From CSP1-4 sp963777975 (GTDB lineage: Bacteria > Chloroflexota > Limnocylindria > Limnocylindrales > CSP1-4), in NCBI GenBank assembly GCA_963777975.1, contig CAVZSO010000002.1:442847-506846 (forward strand): a stretch of DNA of 64,000 nt, given 5' to 3'. Positions 8,805 to 18,336 of the stretch are shown here, in pieces. Each line of letters opens with the position of its first letter. Position 1 is the first letter of the stretch. A program made the position numbers and the translations under genes. The notes under the pieces are model-generated. The model saw nothing but the letters and a program-made list of their open reading frames with translations, had not been told where the DNA came from and searched no databases.

Positions 8805-9971
8805 CTACGACGCTCGAACGTCGGGGTTCGGGAGGAGGGCGTCGCTCACCGCGTGGAGGAGGTCGTGGTACGAGGCGATGAACGCACGAAGCGTCCGGAC
8901 CGTCGGGCCGAACGTGTCGAAGTCCTCGACCGACAGGCCGTCCGGCTCGTAGGCCCGGCCGAAGTCGGCGAAGTGCGTCCCGAGCTCGTCGATGATCCGC
9001 GGCTCGACGACATCGTCGATCCGTGACCGGACCTCCACGCTCGAAGCGTTGAAACGCTTCTGCCAGACAGACGGGAGCGTGATGACACAGTCGCCGCCGA
9101 TGAGCTCGCTCCAGTGGTAGTGGTGGCGGATGGCGGCGCCGAGCAGCCGAGCACGCAGCCCGCGCTCTCGCATGATGCCGTAGGCGCGCTTGAACACCGC
9201 GACGCCCGACCATGGCAGGGCGTCGGGGTCGCAGACGATGCCATCTCGCTCGGCCAGGGTCCGCAGCCAATCCTCGAGCCGGCCCATCATGATCGTGATC
9301 ACGGGGCCCATATCCTCGACCGGCAGACCCTCGGCCTCGCGCCGCTGCAGCCCTCGTTCGACGGCCTCGGCAGCCGCGACGGCCTGTGCGACCGAGAAGC
9401 TGACCGTGCAGTTGACGCTCACGCCACGGTACGTCGCTTCCTCCATCACGGCGATCCCGGTCGCCGTCGCCGGGAACTTCACGATGATGTTCGGCACGAG
9501 CGATGCGAAGTGGACGCCCTGATCAAGCATCTGCTCGGGCGAGCGCCAGAACGTCGGGTCGGTCTGCATCGAGAGGCGACCCTGCCGCCCACCGTACCGC
9601 TCGAATGTCGGCTCGAGCAGCCGGGCCCCTGTCAGCGACATCTCCTCGACGATCGCCCACGCGATGTCGACCTCCGTCCAGGTTCGATGCATCGCCGCGA
9701 TGGCGCCGGCGCGCATTCGCCAGTAGGTCGGATCCTTCTTCCAGACGTCGTGGACGATCGTCGGATTCGCCGTCGCGCCGACCGCGCCGAAGGCGATGGC
9801 GTACTCGAGCTCGTCGACCGCGCACGAATCGTTCCAGATGTCGGTCGGCGTCTCGGCGATCGTCCGGGCGAGCGGACTGGCCGCCAGGATCTCGATCAAT
9901 TGGGCCTCCAGCGGCAGCTCTCGGTAGGGTAGCAGGGGACCGCATCGCCACGAGGATGCTGGGTCGAGCAC
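8805..9971 (-). CDS. Transaldolase-family protein
   Basis: A 388-residue TIM-barrel aldolase-like protein. It has GATANPTIVHD near the N-terminus, and NIIVKFPATATGIAVMEEAT carrying the Schiff-base lysine of transaldolases. VNCTVSFSVAQAVAAAEAVE and ITIMMGRLEDWL follow, both typical of the family. It is longer than fructose-6-phosphate aldolase (about 220) and nearer to long bacterial transaldolases. It precedes iolB by ten bases, so it may handle a product of the inositol or amino-inositol route, or serve pentose phosphates. The start is uncertain: GTG 9971 lacks a clear ribosome site, and a TTG about 25 codons in is possible. Confidence 0.8.
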   Translation of the reverse strand: MLDPASSWRCGPLLPYRELPLEAQLIEILAASPLARTIAETPTDIWNDSCAVDELEYAIAFGAVGATANPTIVHDVWKKDPTYWRMRAGAIAAMHRTWTEVDIAWAIVEEMSLTGARLLEPTFERYGGRQGRLSMQTDPTFWRSPEQMLDQGVHFASLVPNIIVKFPATATGIAVMEEATYRGVSVNCTVSFSVAQAVAAAEAVERGLQRREAEGLPVEDMGPVITIMMGRLEDWLRTLAERDGIVCDPDALPWSGVAVFKRAYGIMRERGLRARLLGAAIRHHYHWSELIGGDCVITLPSVWQKRFNASSVEVRSRIDDVVEPRIIDELGTHFADFGRAYEPDGLSVEDFDTFGPTVRTLRAFIASYHDLLHAVSDALLPNPDVRAS

Positions 9972-9993
9972 GCGGCCTGACGGGGCCCCGCGT

Positions 9994-10890
9994 CTAGACA
10001 GGCACGGTCAGCTCGACGGTCATGCCGCTGTCGACGCTGCCACTGATCGTGCCGATCTGCCGAACGCCGCCGTCATCGCTGAAGACGTTGTCGGTGGCCA
10101 GGCTGACCTGCCCCAGGTTGGCGATGCTCTGCTCGTAGCCGGCGGTCGCGTACACGAGGTTGCAGGCATCCTCCGGCAGCGCGACCTGCGACGTGGCGAT
10201 GACATTGGCGTCGTCGGTCGCCTCGGTCAGACTCGGGTAGACCTCGAAGTGGATGTGCGGCCAGCGGCCGCTGTAGCAGGCCGGGAAGATGCTCTGGAAC
10301 GTGACCACGCCGTCGTCGCCGGCCGCCTGGACGCCGCGCAGGTAGTTCTGATCGGTGGCGCCATCGGAGTAGAGCGAGTAGCGCCCCGCCTGATCGCAGT
10401 GCCAGACATAGACGGCGGCCCCGGCGTACGGCGAGCAGCCGTTGGCGGTGTCCTGGATGGCCAGCTTGACGGACAGCGGCACGCCGGTCGCCGTGCCCGA
10501 GAACTCGCCGAAGCTGGAGCGGATGTCGCTGCGAACGACGCCGCTTTCGGTCAGGACGTCGGGACCATTGGAGCCGTCGCCCGGGAACGGTCCGGCGGTC
10601 TCCTCGGGGATGACCGCGCATGTCGCGCCCGTGGTCGCTGCGGCGCCGACGCTCGCGGTCGGGCTGGCCACGGCCGATGGTGCGCAGGCGGCCACCGCGA
10701 CGACGCCGGCGCTCAGGCCGGCATAGCCGAAGAGCTGCAGCGCACGACGTCGGTCGATGAGCGTCTCGAGGTCGAAGCGGAGACCCTGGTCGTTGACGTC
10801 CTCGTCGGGGTTGGCCAGGGGCCGGCCCTGGTACGTCGGGACGGGCAACGGTCGCGTCGGCGACGGGATCGGCTCGAAGCGCTCGGTCAT
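9994..10890 (-). CDS. Exported intradiol ring-cleavage dioxygenase-like lipoprotein
   Basis: 298 residues. After about 46 cytosolic-looking residues comes DRRRALQLFG, a twin-arginine-like signal, then a hydrophobic run ending VAVAAC, a possible lipobox. The mature part has the intradiol dioxygenase fold markers IPEETAGPFPGD, VYVWHCDQAGRYSLYS and CYSGRWPHIHFEVY. These contain the two tyrosines and two histidines expected to hold non-haem Fe(III). Related proteins with such export signals act outside the membrane, and their substrates are mostly unknown. The stop is 22 bases before the transaldolase start, so it may lead the minus-strand inositol operon. Start ATG 10890. Confidence 0.8.
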   Translation of the reverse strand: MTERFEPIPSPTRPLPVPTYQGRPLANPDEDVNDQGLRFDLETLIDRRRALQLFGYAGLSAGVVAVAACAPSAVASPTASVGAAATTGATCAVIPEETAGPFPGDGSNGPDVLTESGVVRSDIRSSFGEFSGTATGVPLSVKLAIQDTANGCSPYAGAAVYVWHCDQAGRYSLYSDGATDQNYLRGVQAAGDDGVVTFQSIFPACYSGRWPHIHFEVYPSLTEATDDANVIATSQVALPEDACNLVYATAGYEQSIANLGQVSLATDNVFSDDGGVRQIGTISGSVDSGMTVELTVPV

Positions 10891-11020
10891 CGGATGGCCT
10901 CCTGGGGACGCTGGTCAGTCGCTGCAGGATGTCGCTGCCCGCTGAACGGCTCCTGAAGCGTAGGCAGGACGCGCAAGGCCGCCCGAGGCCCGCGCTTCCG
11001 GCTCAGTCAGGGCCGACAAG

Positions 11021-11038
11021 TACTACGGACTCGTAGTA
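11021..11038. promoter_or_regulatory. BlaI/MecI-like operator palindrome
   Basis: TACTACGGACTCGTAGTA has 6-base inverted arms (TACTAC/GTAGTA) around a six-base spacer. The arms equal those of known BlaI/MecI operators. It lies 10 to 28 bases before the ATG at 11049 and contains a -10-like TAGTAT at 11034-11039. That would place the transcript start at or next to the ATG, so a leaderless mRNA is possible; no Shine-Dalgarno is visible. No BlaI gene is in the window, and the MarR gene downstream is another candidate regulator. Confidence 0.45.
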
Positions 11039-11048
11039 TCCTGCGTCG

Positions 11049-12419
11049 ATGACCAACGCTGCGCCGAGGCCTGCCCGTGGCTCGCGTCGCATGCGATGGT
11101 GCCTCGCCAGCCTCACGGCGCTCGCGTGCCTCGTGGCTGCTTGTGCGGGCCAGGCCCCGGCGCCTGCGTCGGGAACGCCCGGTCCATCGGCGTCGCCGAG
11201 CGGAGCCCCATCCGCCGCGCTCGATCCGGCCGCCGCCCGCGTCGCCGGTTGGAGCAGCGACCTCGCGTCGATGGTGCCTGCGATGGCGGCCATCCATCCC
11301 GACCTGTTCCACGGGACATCGGAAGCGGCGCTCGATGCGGCCGTCGAGGCGCTCAAGGCCACGATCCCCACGGCCACCGACGACGAGCTGATGGTCGGCG
11401 TGGCCAGGATCGCGGCCATGGTCAGCGCCCAGGGTCGCGACGGTCATACCGGCCTCTTCGTGTGGGGCACGGGGAGCTACCCGGTCTCGAGCCTGCCGCT
11501 CCGACTCTGGTCGTTCAGCGACGGGCTCTTCATCGTCGATGCGTTGCCGCCGTACGAGGCGCTCATCGGTGGGCGCGTCACGAGCATCGCAGGGCGGCCG
11601 ACCTCGGAGGTCCTGGCCGCCATCGAGCCCATCGTGCCCCGCGACAACGCGGCCACCGTCACCCTGGTCACCCCGCGCTACCTGCTGATTCCCGAGGTCC
11701 TCCATGGGCTGGGCCTGCTCGACGCTGCCGGGCCGGTGGTGGTCGACATCGTCGACGGCGCCGGGAGCCAGACGACCGTCTCGGTCGAGCCGGTCTCGAT
11801 GGCCGATTACAACGCCTGGGCTGGACCCTACGGCCTGCACCTGCCGGATCGGCCGGGCAGCCTGGGGTTGTCGCGCACGGGCGAGCGGATGTGGTCGACG
11901 GTCCTCGAAGACGCCGATGCGCTGTACGTCCAGTACAACCGCGTCGAGATCCCGACGCTCGACAGCATCAAGGTCATCAAGGCGGGCATCGCCAGGCCAG
12001 ACGTGCAGCGCGTCGTCCTGGACCTGCGCCAGAACTACGGCGGCGAGGTCGACAGCGACAAGCCGCTGCGCGACGTCCTCATCCCGTACGGCAAGGCGTA
12101 TCCGGGCCGCATCTTCGTGCTCACCGGCCGCAACACCTTCTCGGCCGGCTCGCTGCTGGTCGACGCGTTGGTCGACGAGGCTGGTGCGCGGATCGTGGGC
12201 GAGCCGATGGGCGGAGCGACCGCCTTCTGGGGCAACGATCGAGCGGTCGCGTTGCCCTACTCGAAGCTGGCGGTCCTGGTGTCCCAGTCAAGCTCCAACG
12301 ATCCATCGACCGCCACGGACCCGCTCATCCTGGAGCCCGACATCTCGGCCCCGATGGCCTCGACCGACTACTTTGCCGACCGTGATCCGGCGCTCGAGGC
12401 AGCCTTGGGCGCGCCGTGA
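11049..12419 (+). CDS. S41-peptidase-like lipoprotein
   Basis: 456 residues. A signal peptide ends LACLVAACAGQ, giving a lipobox cysteine near residue 33, followed by a proline/serine linker. The C-terminal half matches the S41 (C-terminal-processing protease, tail-specific) fold: VQRVVLDLRQNYGGEVDSDK and FVLTGRNTFSAGSLLVDAL, where the serine before AGS is the likely nucleophile. GARIVGEPMGGATAFWG follows. No PDZ domain is obvious, though residues 150-200 could be one in divergent form. It is probably cell-surface. ATG 11049 has no ribosome site. The stop overlaps the next start as GTGA, coupling it to the MarR gene. Confidence 0.75.
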   Translation: MTNAAPRPARGSRRMRWCLASLTALACLVAACAGQAPAPASGTPGPSASPSGAPSAALDPAAARVAGWSSDLASMVPAMAAIHPDLFHGTSEAALDAAVEALKATIPTATDDELMVGVARIAAMVSAQGRDGHTGLFVWGTGSYPVSSLPLRLWSFSDGLFIVDALPPYEALIGGRVTSIAGRPTSEVLAAIEPIVPRDNAATVTLVTPRYLLIPEVLHGLGLLDAAGPVVVDIVDGAGSQTTVSVEPVSMADYNAWAGPYGLHLPDRPGSLGLSRTGERMWSTVLEDADALYVQYNRVEIPTLDSIKVIKAGIARPDVQRVVLDLRQNYGGEVDSDKPLRDVLIPYGKAYPGRIFVLTGRNTFSAGSLLVDALVDEAGARIVGEPMGGATAFWGNDRAVALPYSKLAVLVSQSSSNDPSTATDPLILEPDISAPMASTDYFADRDPALEAALGAP

Positions 12420-12964
12420 GCCGACGTCCGACCGACCGCCGGACCCGAGCCAGCGGCGATACGCCGTCGGGCGTCGCGCCGATGGCCTTGCCGACCGGCG
12501 ATGGGAGCACGCGAGGCGCCGACCTGCGGCCCGACTCGCTCTTCTACGAGGTCTTCGTCCTCGGGCAGGCCGTCAAGCGGCTGCTCGAGACCGCGATGGC
12601 CAACGGTCCGCTGCGGCCCGAGGAATACGCGGTCTACAGCGTCGTCTTCGAGGCGGAGTCGGTGACGCCGACGGCCATGGCTGCCGCCCTCGCCATGCCG
12701 CTGACCACGGTCATGGACTGGATCGGGCTCATGGAGCGTCGCGGTCATGCACGGCGCCGTCCCCATCCGAGCGACGGCCGGGCCACCCTGCTGACGCTGA
12801 GCGCCGAGGGCCTGCGTGTCCATCGCGAAGCGAATCGGCAGTTCGAGCGCGCCTATCGCGCGCTCCTCGAGGCGCTGCCCGCCGACGAGCGCCCCCTGCG
12901 CGAGGCGATGGTGGCCCTGCGCGAGGCCACGCTTCGCGCATCGGGCAGGCTCGAAGGCGGCTGA
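12416..12964 (+). CDS. MarR-family transcriptional regulator
   Basis: 182 residues with about 38 low-complexity residues before the core. The winged helix is visible: EYAVYSVVFEAESVTPTAMA, MPLTTVMDWIGLMERRGHAR (recognition helix) and HPSDGRATLLTLSAEG (wing). The GTG start overlaps the stop of the S41 gene. It faces a DHA2 drug exporter whose stop is four bases away, a common MarR partner, though convergent rather than divergent here. It might bind the palindrome at 11021. Ligand unknown. Confidence 0.82.
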   Translation: MSRRPTDRRTRASGDTPSGVAPMALPTGDGSTRGADLRPDSLFYEVFVLGQAVKRLLETAMANGPLRPEEYAVYSVVFEAESVTPTAMAAALAMPLTTVMDWIGLMERRGHARRRPHPSDGRATLLTLSAEGLRVHREANRQFERAYRALLEALPADERPLREAMVALREATLRASGRLEGG

Positions 12965-12968
12965 CCGA

Positions 12969-14608
12969 TCAGGCCAGGACGAGCCCTTCCTTGCCGGAAG
13001 AGACCGGATCCGGCGCGCCCATCATCCGGAACGAGTCCAGCAGGCCGAGCACGCTCGCGATGATCGGGATGAGCAGGGCCACCTGGAGCGCGAGCGGACG
13101 GGCCTCGGTGTTGATGCGGATGATCTCGGCCTGGACATCGGGTGGCTGATCGACCAGCAGCAGCGCGAGATCCGTGTTGGTCATCACCTCGGCGTCGTGC
13201 TCGAGCGCATCGGCGACGGCCTGTTGCTGGACCGGATCGAGCACCACGCTCTGCTCCGCCAGGTAGGTAAAGCTGATGGCGAGCGTGGCCAGCATGATCG
13301 CGCCGGCGAACGCCAGGCCGAACGACAGTCCGAACGAGCCGGCCGCCGAGTTCACGCCGGCGGCTTCGCTGACCCGCTCCTCCTCGATCGGGGCAAGGGT
13401 GTAGTTGTTGAGCTGGGACACCAGCAGTCCGAGCCCGATCCCGGCGATCACCAGCGGCTGGGGCCATGGCCCAGCCCGCGTCGGCCCGGGGCACGATCGG
13501 GATCAGGATCGAGCATGCCGAGCAGCAGGAGGGCGAAACCCGCCCGGATGATGCTGCTCGGCCGCCGCTTGCCGAGTCGCCGGCCGGCGAGGAGCGCGGT
13601 CGCGAACATGCTCAGCGACAGCGGCGCCAGCGACAGGCCGGCCTCGAGGGCGTTGTATTCGAGGACCATCTGCAGGTAGATCGGCAAGGTGATCATCGCG
13701 CCGCCGAGCGCGACCTGCTGGAGCAGCTGTCCGGAGATCCCGAGCCGGAACAGCTTCGCCTTGAAGAGATCGGGATCGATCAGCGTCGGCTTGCCCTGCC
13801 GCTTGCGTCGGACCAGCCAGTAGGCGAAGAGCGCCAATGAGACGGCGCCGACCGCGAGCAGGACACCGACCGCCTCACCGCCCTCCTGCCAGACGAGGAT
13901 GCCCAGGACAAGGCCACCCATGCCGAGGACCGACAGGAGCGCCCCGACCGGGTCGATCTCGCGCGGACCGGTGTACGGCACGTCGCGCACGAGCCGGATG
14001 CCCGACAGCACGATCGCGATGACGACGACCTCGAGCAGGAACGCGACGCGGTACGACAGGAACGTGGTGATGAAGCCTCCGAGCAGCGGTCCGACGGCGG
14101 CCGCGATCGCGGCCGCTGCGCCGACCAGGGCGTAGGTCGCCTTCTGGGCGGCACCTTCGAAGTTGCCGTGGATGAGCGACTGCATGGCGGGCAGCAGGAG
14201 CGACGCACCGAGGCCGCCGATGATCGCCCAGAAGATGAACACGGCCGTCACGCTCTGGGAGAGTGCCATGGCCAGGGCGCCGACGGCATAGGCGAGCAGG
14301 CCCAGCACGTAGGCCCGCTTACGTCCGAACAGGTCGCCGATCTTGCTGCCGATGAGGATGAACGCCGCCGACACGAGGGCCTCGAGGGCGATCGCCGACT
14401 GGACGGCGCTCACGTCAGTGCCGAGTTCGTCGACCACGGCCGAGATCGACACGTTCATGACCGATGTGTCGACGACGAGCACGAACATCGCCATCGCCAA
14501 CAGGAGGGGCAGGCGGCGGTCGGTGGCCCCGGCCGCGGGCACCGTTGCCGTTGCTGGCTCCGTCACCGTGAGGCCAGGACCTGGATGGCGGCTCGGCCGC
14601 GGCGGCAC
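12969..14608 (-). CDS. DHA2-type MFS drug transporter (frame broken)
   Basis: About 546 residues, the usual size for a 14-helix EmrB/QacA exporter. The N-terminal frame has AMFVLVVDTSVMNVSISAVV (motif of helix 1 in DHA2), IGSKIGDLFGRKRAYVLGLL (motif A) and IHGNFEGAAQKATYALVG. The C-terminal frame holds VIAGIGLGLLVSQLNNYTLA and VNSAAGSFGLSFGLAFAGAI. Two breaks near 13510 and 13460 are bridged by a short third-frame piece (PRADAGWAMAP). ATG 14608 has AGAGGGAGAG eight bases upstream. It would export toxic compounds using proton motive force. Confidence 0.8.
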
Positions 14609-14937
14609 GTCATCGAAAGCTCTCCCTCTCGACAGGCAGCCGACCTGGCGTCAGCTCGGATGCGCATCGTAAGGCACCAGGGATCGCGAGGTCATAGCAC
14701 CAAGGCGAGTGAGTCAGGCCACCGAAGCGCACGGCGCTCTCCGGATGGACAGCGTTTCCGTATCGGCGTATCGTCCTCCTGACGGCGATCCTCGCGCCGA
14801 ACCCGCGATCCGGCACCCACGCGGCCGGCCAGAGCGGGCAAAGGGGCCCTGCCTCGAGTGAACGTCTGCTGGTCCCCGGGCCTCGTCCCGGGAGCGTGGG
14901 TCCCGAGACATCCGAGGCTGTCTGAGGAGCACCGGCG
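14609..14937. other. Intergenic region between divergent genes
   Basis: About 330 bases between the MFS exporter and the SRPBCC-type gene. I see no convincing coding pattern or strong palindrome. Both starts have ribosome sites next to them (AGAGGGAGAG for the exporter, TGAGGAGC for the right gene), so both promoters probably lie here, but no clear -35/-10 pair stands out. Confidence 0.4.
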
Positions 14938-15603
14938 ATGACCACCGACAAAGCCCAGAAGCGGGCCGTCCGCGCCCGCATGAGCAAGACCGGCGAGGCC
15001 TACACGGCTGCACGCCAGCACATCGTCAAGTCCACCGCCAAGCCAGCGCCGTTGCCTCCACGGGTCGCCGAGCCCGAGGTCGGCGACGCGTCGGTCCTGG
15101 CAGCCACCGGCCGCGATTGGGACGCCTGGTTCCGGATCCTCGATGACGCCGACCTGATGACGAAGGGCCACACCGCGATCGCCGCCTGGCTCGTCACCGA
15201 GCGTGGCGTCGACGGCTGGTGGGCGCAGATGGTGACCGTCGGGTACGAGCGCGCCCGCGGACTCCGCAGCGTGAATCAGCGCCCGGACGGCTACTACGTC
15301 AGCGTCAGCAAGACCGTCGACGCCGCCGCCGCCACCGCCTTCGCGTGCGTCACCGATCCCGCGCAGCAGGCGTCCTGGGTCGAGCCCGGCACGCTGCGCC
15401 TGCGCGCTTCGACGGCGCCTCGGTCGGCGCGCTTCGACTTCAAGGATGGCCCGACGCGTGTGGCGGCCTTCATCGTCGCCAAGGGCTCGGGTCGATCCAC
15501 GGTGACCATCGAGCACAGCCGACTCGCCGTGGCCGACGACGTCGAGTCGACCCGGTCATTCTGGCGCGAGCGGTTGAGGGCACTGGCGGCCGCGCTCGGC
15601 TGA
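14938..15603 (+). CDS. SRPBCC-domain protein with MSKTGEAY N-terminus
   Basis: 221 residues. The N-terminal third contains RARMSKTGEAYTAARQHI, a short motif repeatedly seen at the start of proteins with DUF4287-like or SRPBCC domains. The C-terminal half (VNQRPDGYYVSVSKTVDAAA to STVTIEHSRLAVADD) reads as an AHSA1/SRPBCC ligand-binding fold. There is no transmembrane or signal segment, so it is cytoplasmic. Function unknown. ATG 14938 with GAGGAGC nine bases upstream. Confidence 0.65.
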   Translation: MTTDKAQKRAVRARMSKTGEAYTAARQHIVKSTAKPAPLPPRVAEPEVGDASVLAATGRDWDAWFRILDDADLMTKGHTAIAAWLVTERGVDGWWAQMVTVGYERARGLRSVNQRPDGYYVSVSKTVDAAAATAFACVTDPAQQASWVEPGTLRLRASTAPRSARFDFKDGPTRVAAFIVAKGSGRSTVTIEHSRLAVADDVESTRSFWRERLRALAAALG

Positions 15604-15634
15604 GCCGGCGCCGCCCGTGGTCGGGTGGGCGCGG

Positions 15635-16421
15635 TCAGCCGCTCCCGCCTGGTCTTCGGCCGCTGACGGCGATCATCGCCGGCGGCAGGAACCACGCCTC
15701 CGGGTCACGCAGGGCTGCCTGCGCTGCCTCGAACCCGTCGCGAACTTCGGGCGGAGCGGCGGTTAGCTGGGGGCGGCCCTGCTCGCCGGTCAGCCAGTGG
15801 AAAGCCGCGGTCGTCGAACCGCCGCGGAAGTACGGTGCATCGACGGCCGCCTCGGTGATCTCGAGTCCCGCGGCGGCCAGGGCCGGCGGCAGCCCGCGGG
15901 CCCACGCGTAATCGGAGCCCCCTGCCCGCAGCGCGGCGATGGCGGCTTCCGTGGTCGCCGCCCAGGCGCGGTCGGGGCTGGCCAGGGCCGGGAACAGGTC
16001 GTACTCCTCGACCACGAGCCAGCCACCGGGCTTGAGGGCCCGGACGAGCTTGGGGATGACGGCGTCCCGGGCTGGCACGTGGATGAGCAGCAGCCGCACG
16101 GCGACGAGGTCGAAGGCCGCCTGAGGCAAGCTCGTCGGCCGCGATGTCGTGCCGGATGATCTCGACATTCGGCGCCTCGATCTCGTCCAGGAAGCGCGTG
16201 TCGATGTCCGTCGACAGGACGTGGCCCTCGGCACCGACACGGTCAGACAGCCAGCGGACGATCGAGCCGCCGCCACCGCCCGGAACCAGGACGTTCCAAC
16301 CCGGACCGACGCCGGTCGCCTCGAGTCGTCGGATGGTCGCCGGATCATGGACCTCGTGGAGCAGCTCCAGCCGCCGGCGCGCCTGGTCCCATGCGTTGTC
16401 CAGGAAGTACTCGCTGGTCAC
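15635..16421 (-). CDS. Class I SAM-dependent methyltransferase (frame broken)
   Basis: About 262 residues in two frames. The first has EYFLDNAWDQARRRLELLHE and WNVLVPGGGGGSIVRWLSD (SAM-binding motif I), then GHVLSTDIDTRFLDE (acidic end of strand 2). A break near 16130 leads to LVAVRLLLIHVPARDAVIP and LKPGGWLVVEEYDLFPAL, the post-motif region. The fold is typical of small-molecule methyltransferases with an UbiE-like core. GTG 16421 is chosen because it begins VTSEYFL, 16 bases after the decarboxylase stop. Substrate unknown. Confidence 0.75.
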
Positions 16422-16437
16422 GAGAGGGCCTCGCCGC

Positions 16438-18038
16438 TCACCGGTCGATGGTCCGAGTGCCGACGAGCGCGGCCGGATCCGCCGCCAGGCGGCGCAGGGA
16501 GGCCAGCAGGCCATCGACGTCGGCCTCGGTCGAGAGGTAGTTGACGATCCCGGCACGCAGCCAGGTCGAGCCGCGCAGGCGCGTCGTCGAGACCCAGCCC
16601 TCGCCCGAGACCTCCAGCGCGCGCTGGAGTCGGTCCTGGTGGCGATCGAGCTCGGCCGGATCGATGTCGGCTGCGGCGTCGGCTCCACCGGGCAGGTGGC
16701 GGAAGCAGACGACCGACAGCTCCGGCTCGGACGGCTCGGCCTCGAAGTCGTCGGCCTCGCGGCAGCGGGCCGGCCAGGTGTGCCGCCACCGCCAGGTTGG
16801 CATCGATCAAGCGACCGAAGCCCTCGGTGCCGAGCGACTTCCAGGAGAGCCAGAGCTTGAGGGCGCGGAAGCGGCGCGTTCCTTCGAGCGAGTATTGATA
16901 CCAGTGCAGCGGCTCGTCCTGGGGACGGGTCGTGCGGTAGTACTCCGGCGAGCGATGGAAGGTCTGCAGCAGGTCGTCGCGCCGGCGCACGAGCAGGCCG
17001 CCGATGTCATACCCCTGGAAGAACCACTTGTGGGGGTCGAGCGTGATCGTGTCCGCCCGGTCGAGGGCTGGGACGCGACCTGCCTCGCGCGCGACAAGCC
17101 TGACCGCGCCGCCATATGCGGCGTCGACGTGCAGCCAGAGATCCTCGCGTCCCGCGAGATCTGCCAGCCCGGCGAGGTGATCGACCGAGCCCGTGTTCGT
17201 CGAGCCGGCCACGGCCGCGATGCACCAGGGCACAAGGCCCGCAGCGCGATCCTCGGCGACCGCCGCCGCAACGGTCGCCGCCTCCAGCTGGAAGCGCTCG
17301 TTCGACGGGATGACGCGCAACGTGTCGGCCGGGAAGCCCAGGACGTCCAGGGCCCGGGCGATCGAGAAGTGGGCCTGGTCCGATGCGTAGACGCGCACGC
17401 CCTCGAGCGCCCGCCCTCGGGGCGGTTCCGCGAGGCCCAGGAGGTGGGCCAGGCCGATGTCACGGGCCACGGTCAGGGCCATGACGTTGGCCATGACGCC
17501 GCCCGAGGTCAGGACACCGAATGCACCGTCGTCGTAACCGACGAGGTCGCACAGCCAACGGACGACCTCCTCCTCGACGAGCGTTGCGGTCGGCGATGAA
17601 GGCCCGATATCGACACCCTGGTTGATCCACTGGGCGAGCAGCTCGCCGACGATCGAGATGGGCAGCGGCGGCGGCGTGAAGTAGCTGAACTGCCGCGGGT
17701 GCTGGGCGTTGTACTGGTGCGCGGCGAGTCGGTCGCGGAACTCGGCCAGCAAGGCGGCGCTGGGCTCGGGCAGGGACGGTGCCGGCCCAGGTCGCCCGGT
17801 CGCGCCGAAGTAGGCCTCGCGGATCTCGGGATAGGTCTCTGGCGCCAACGGCCGACGCGGCGCCTCGACGAAGAGGTAGTCCATGGCTGCCGCCCAGGTC
17901 GCGGCCCCGAGGCGTTCCATCGCTGCGCGTGACTCATCGGCATCGGTGTAGCCGAGGAGCTCCGGCTCGGGATGCCAGGCGAAGCGCGCGAGGTCTGACG
18001 AGCGCGGGTGTCCGTGGCACCGGCGGCTCGTCGCTCAT
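16438..18038 (-). CDS. Group II PLP-dependent amino-acid decarboxylase (frame broken)
   Basis: About 530 residues after repair. The core shows HPRQFSYFTPPPLPISIVGE, LTSGGVMANVMAL, LWLHVDAAYGGAV and ITLDPHKWFFQGYDIG; the lysine of DPHKW binds PLP. These place it with aromatic-L-amino-acid and related decarboxylases. Two breaks occur. Near 18000, MSDEPPVPRTPAL from ATG 18038 must shift to join ARFAWHPEPELLGYTDADE. Near 16785 the frame shifts to the C-terminal ELSVVCFRHLPGG and GWVSTTRLRG. It could make an amine from tyrosine, tryptophan or glutamate-like substrates; specificity cannot be read. The gene is followed closely by the methyltransferase, so the pair may make a methylated amine. Confidence 0.8.
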
Positions 18039-18336
18039 GCGGTGGATTGTGTCAGGGTCGGTCGGTGCCGGCGCGATGGCGATCCCAGCGGGGGGTCGTC
18101 AGGACGACACGTCACAGGACGTCCCGGGGACTTGACCGCCGGGCGACAAAGTTTGAACGTTTCACCCTCGGCGAGCGTCCTTGAGGTAAACCGGCAGGAA
18201 ATTCGGAGACCGGCACGAACGACCGGTTCAGAGCGGTGAGCCGCTCGAGAAGATCGAACCTTTCGAGGCACGCCGGGACTCATACAGAACGAATGGGCGC
18301 CGCCCGGCGACCGTTCCACCTGAGGGGAGGCCGAAC
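18039..18336. other. Intergenic region before the truncated gene
   Basis: About 300 bases between divergent genes. It is relatively A/T-richer around 18140-18290 than its surroundings, which fits promoter DNA for the gene at 18337. No definite -35/-10 pair or operator palindrome was identified, and no coding pattern was seen. Confidence 0.35.
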
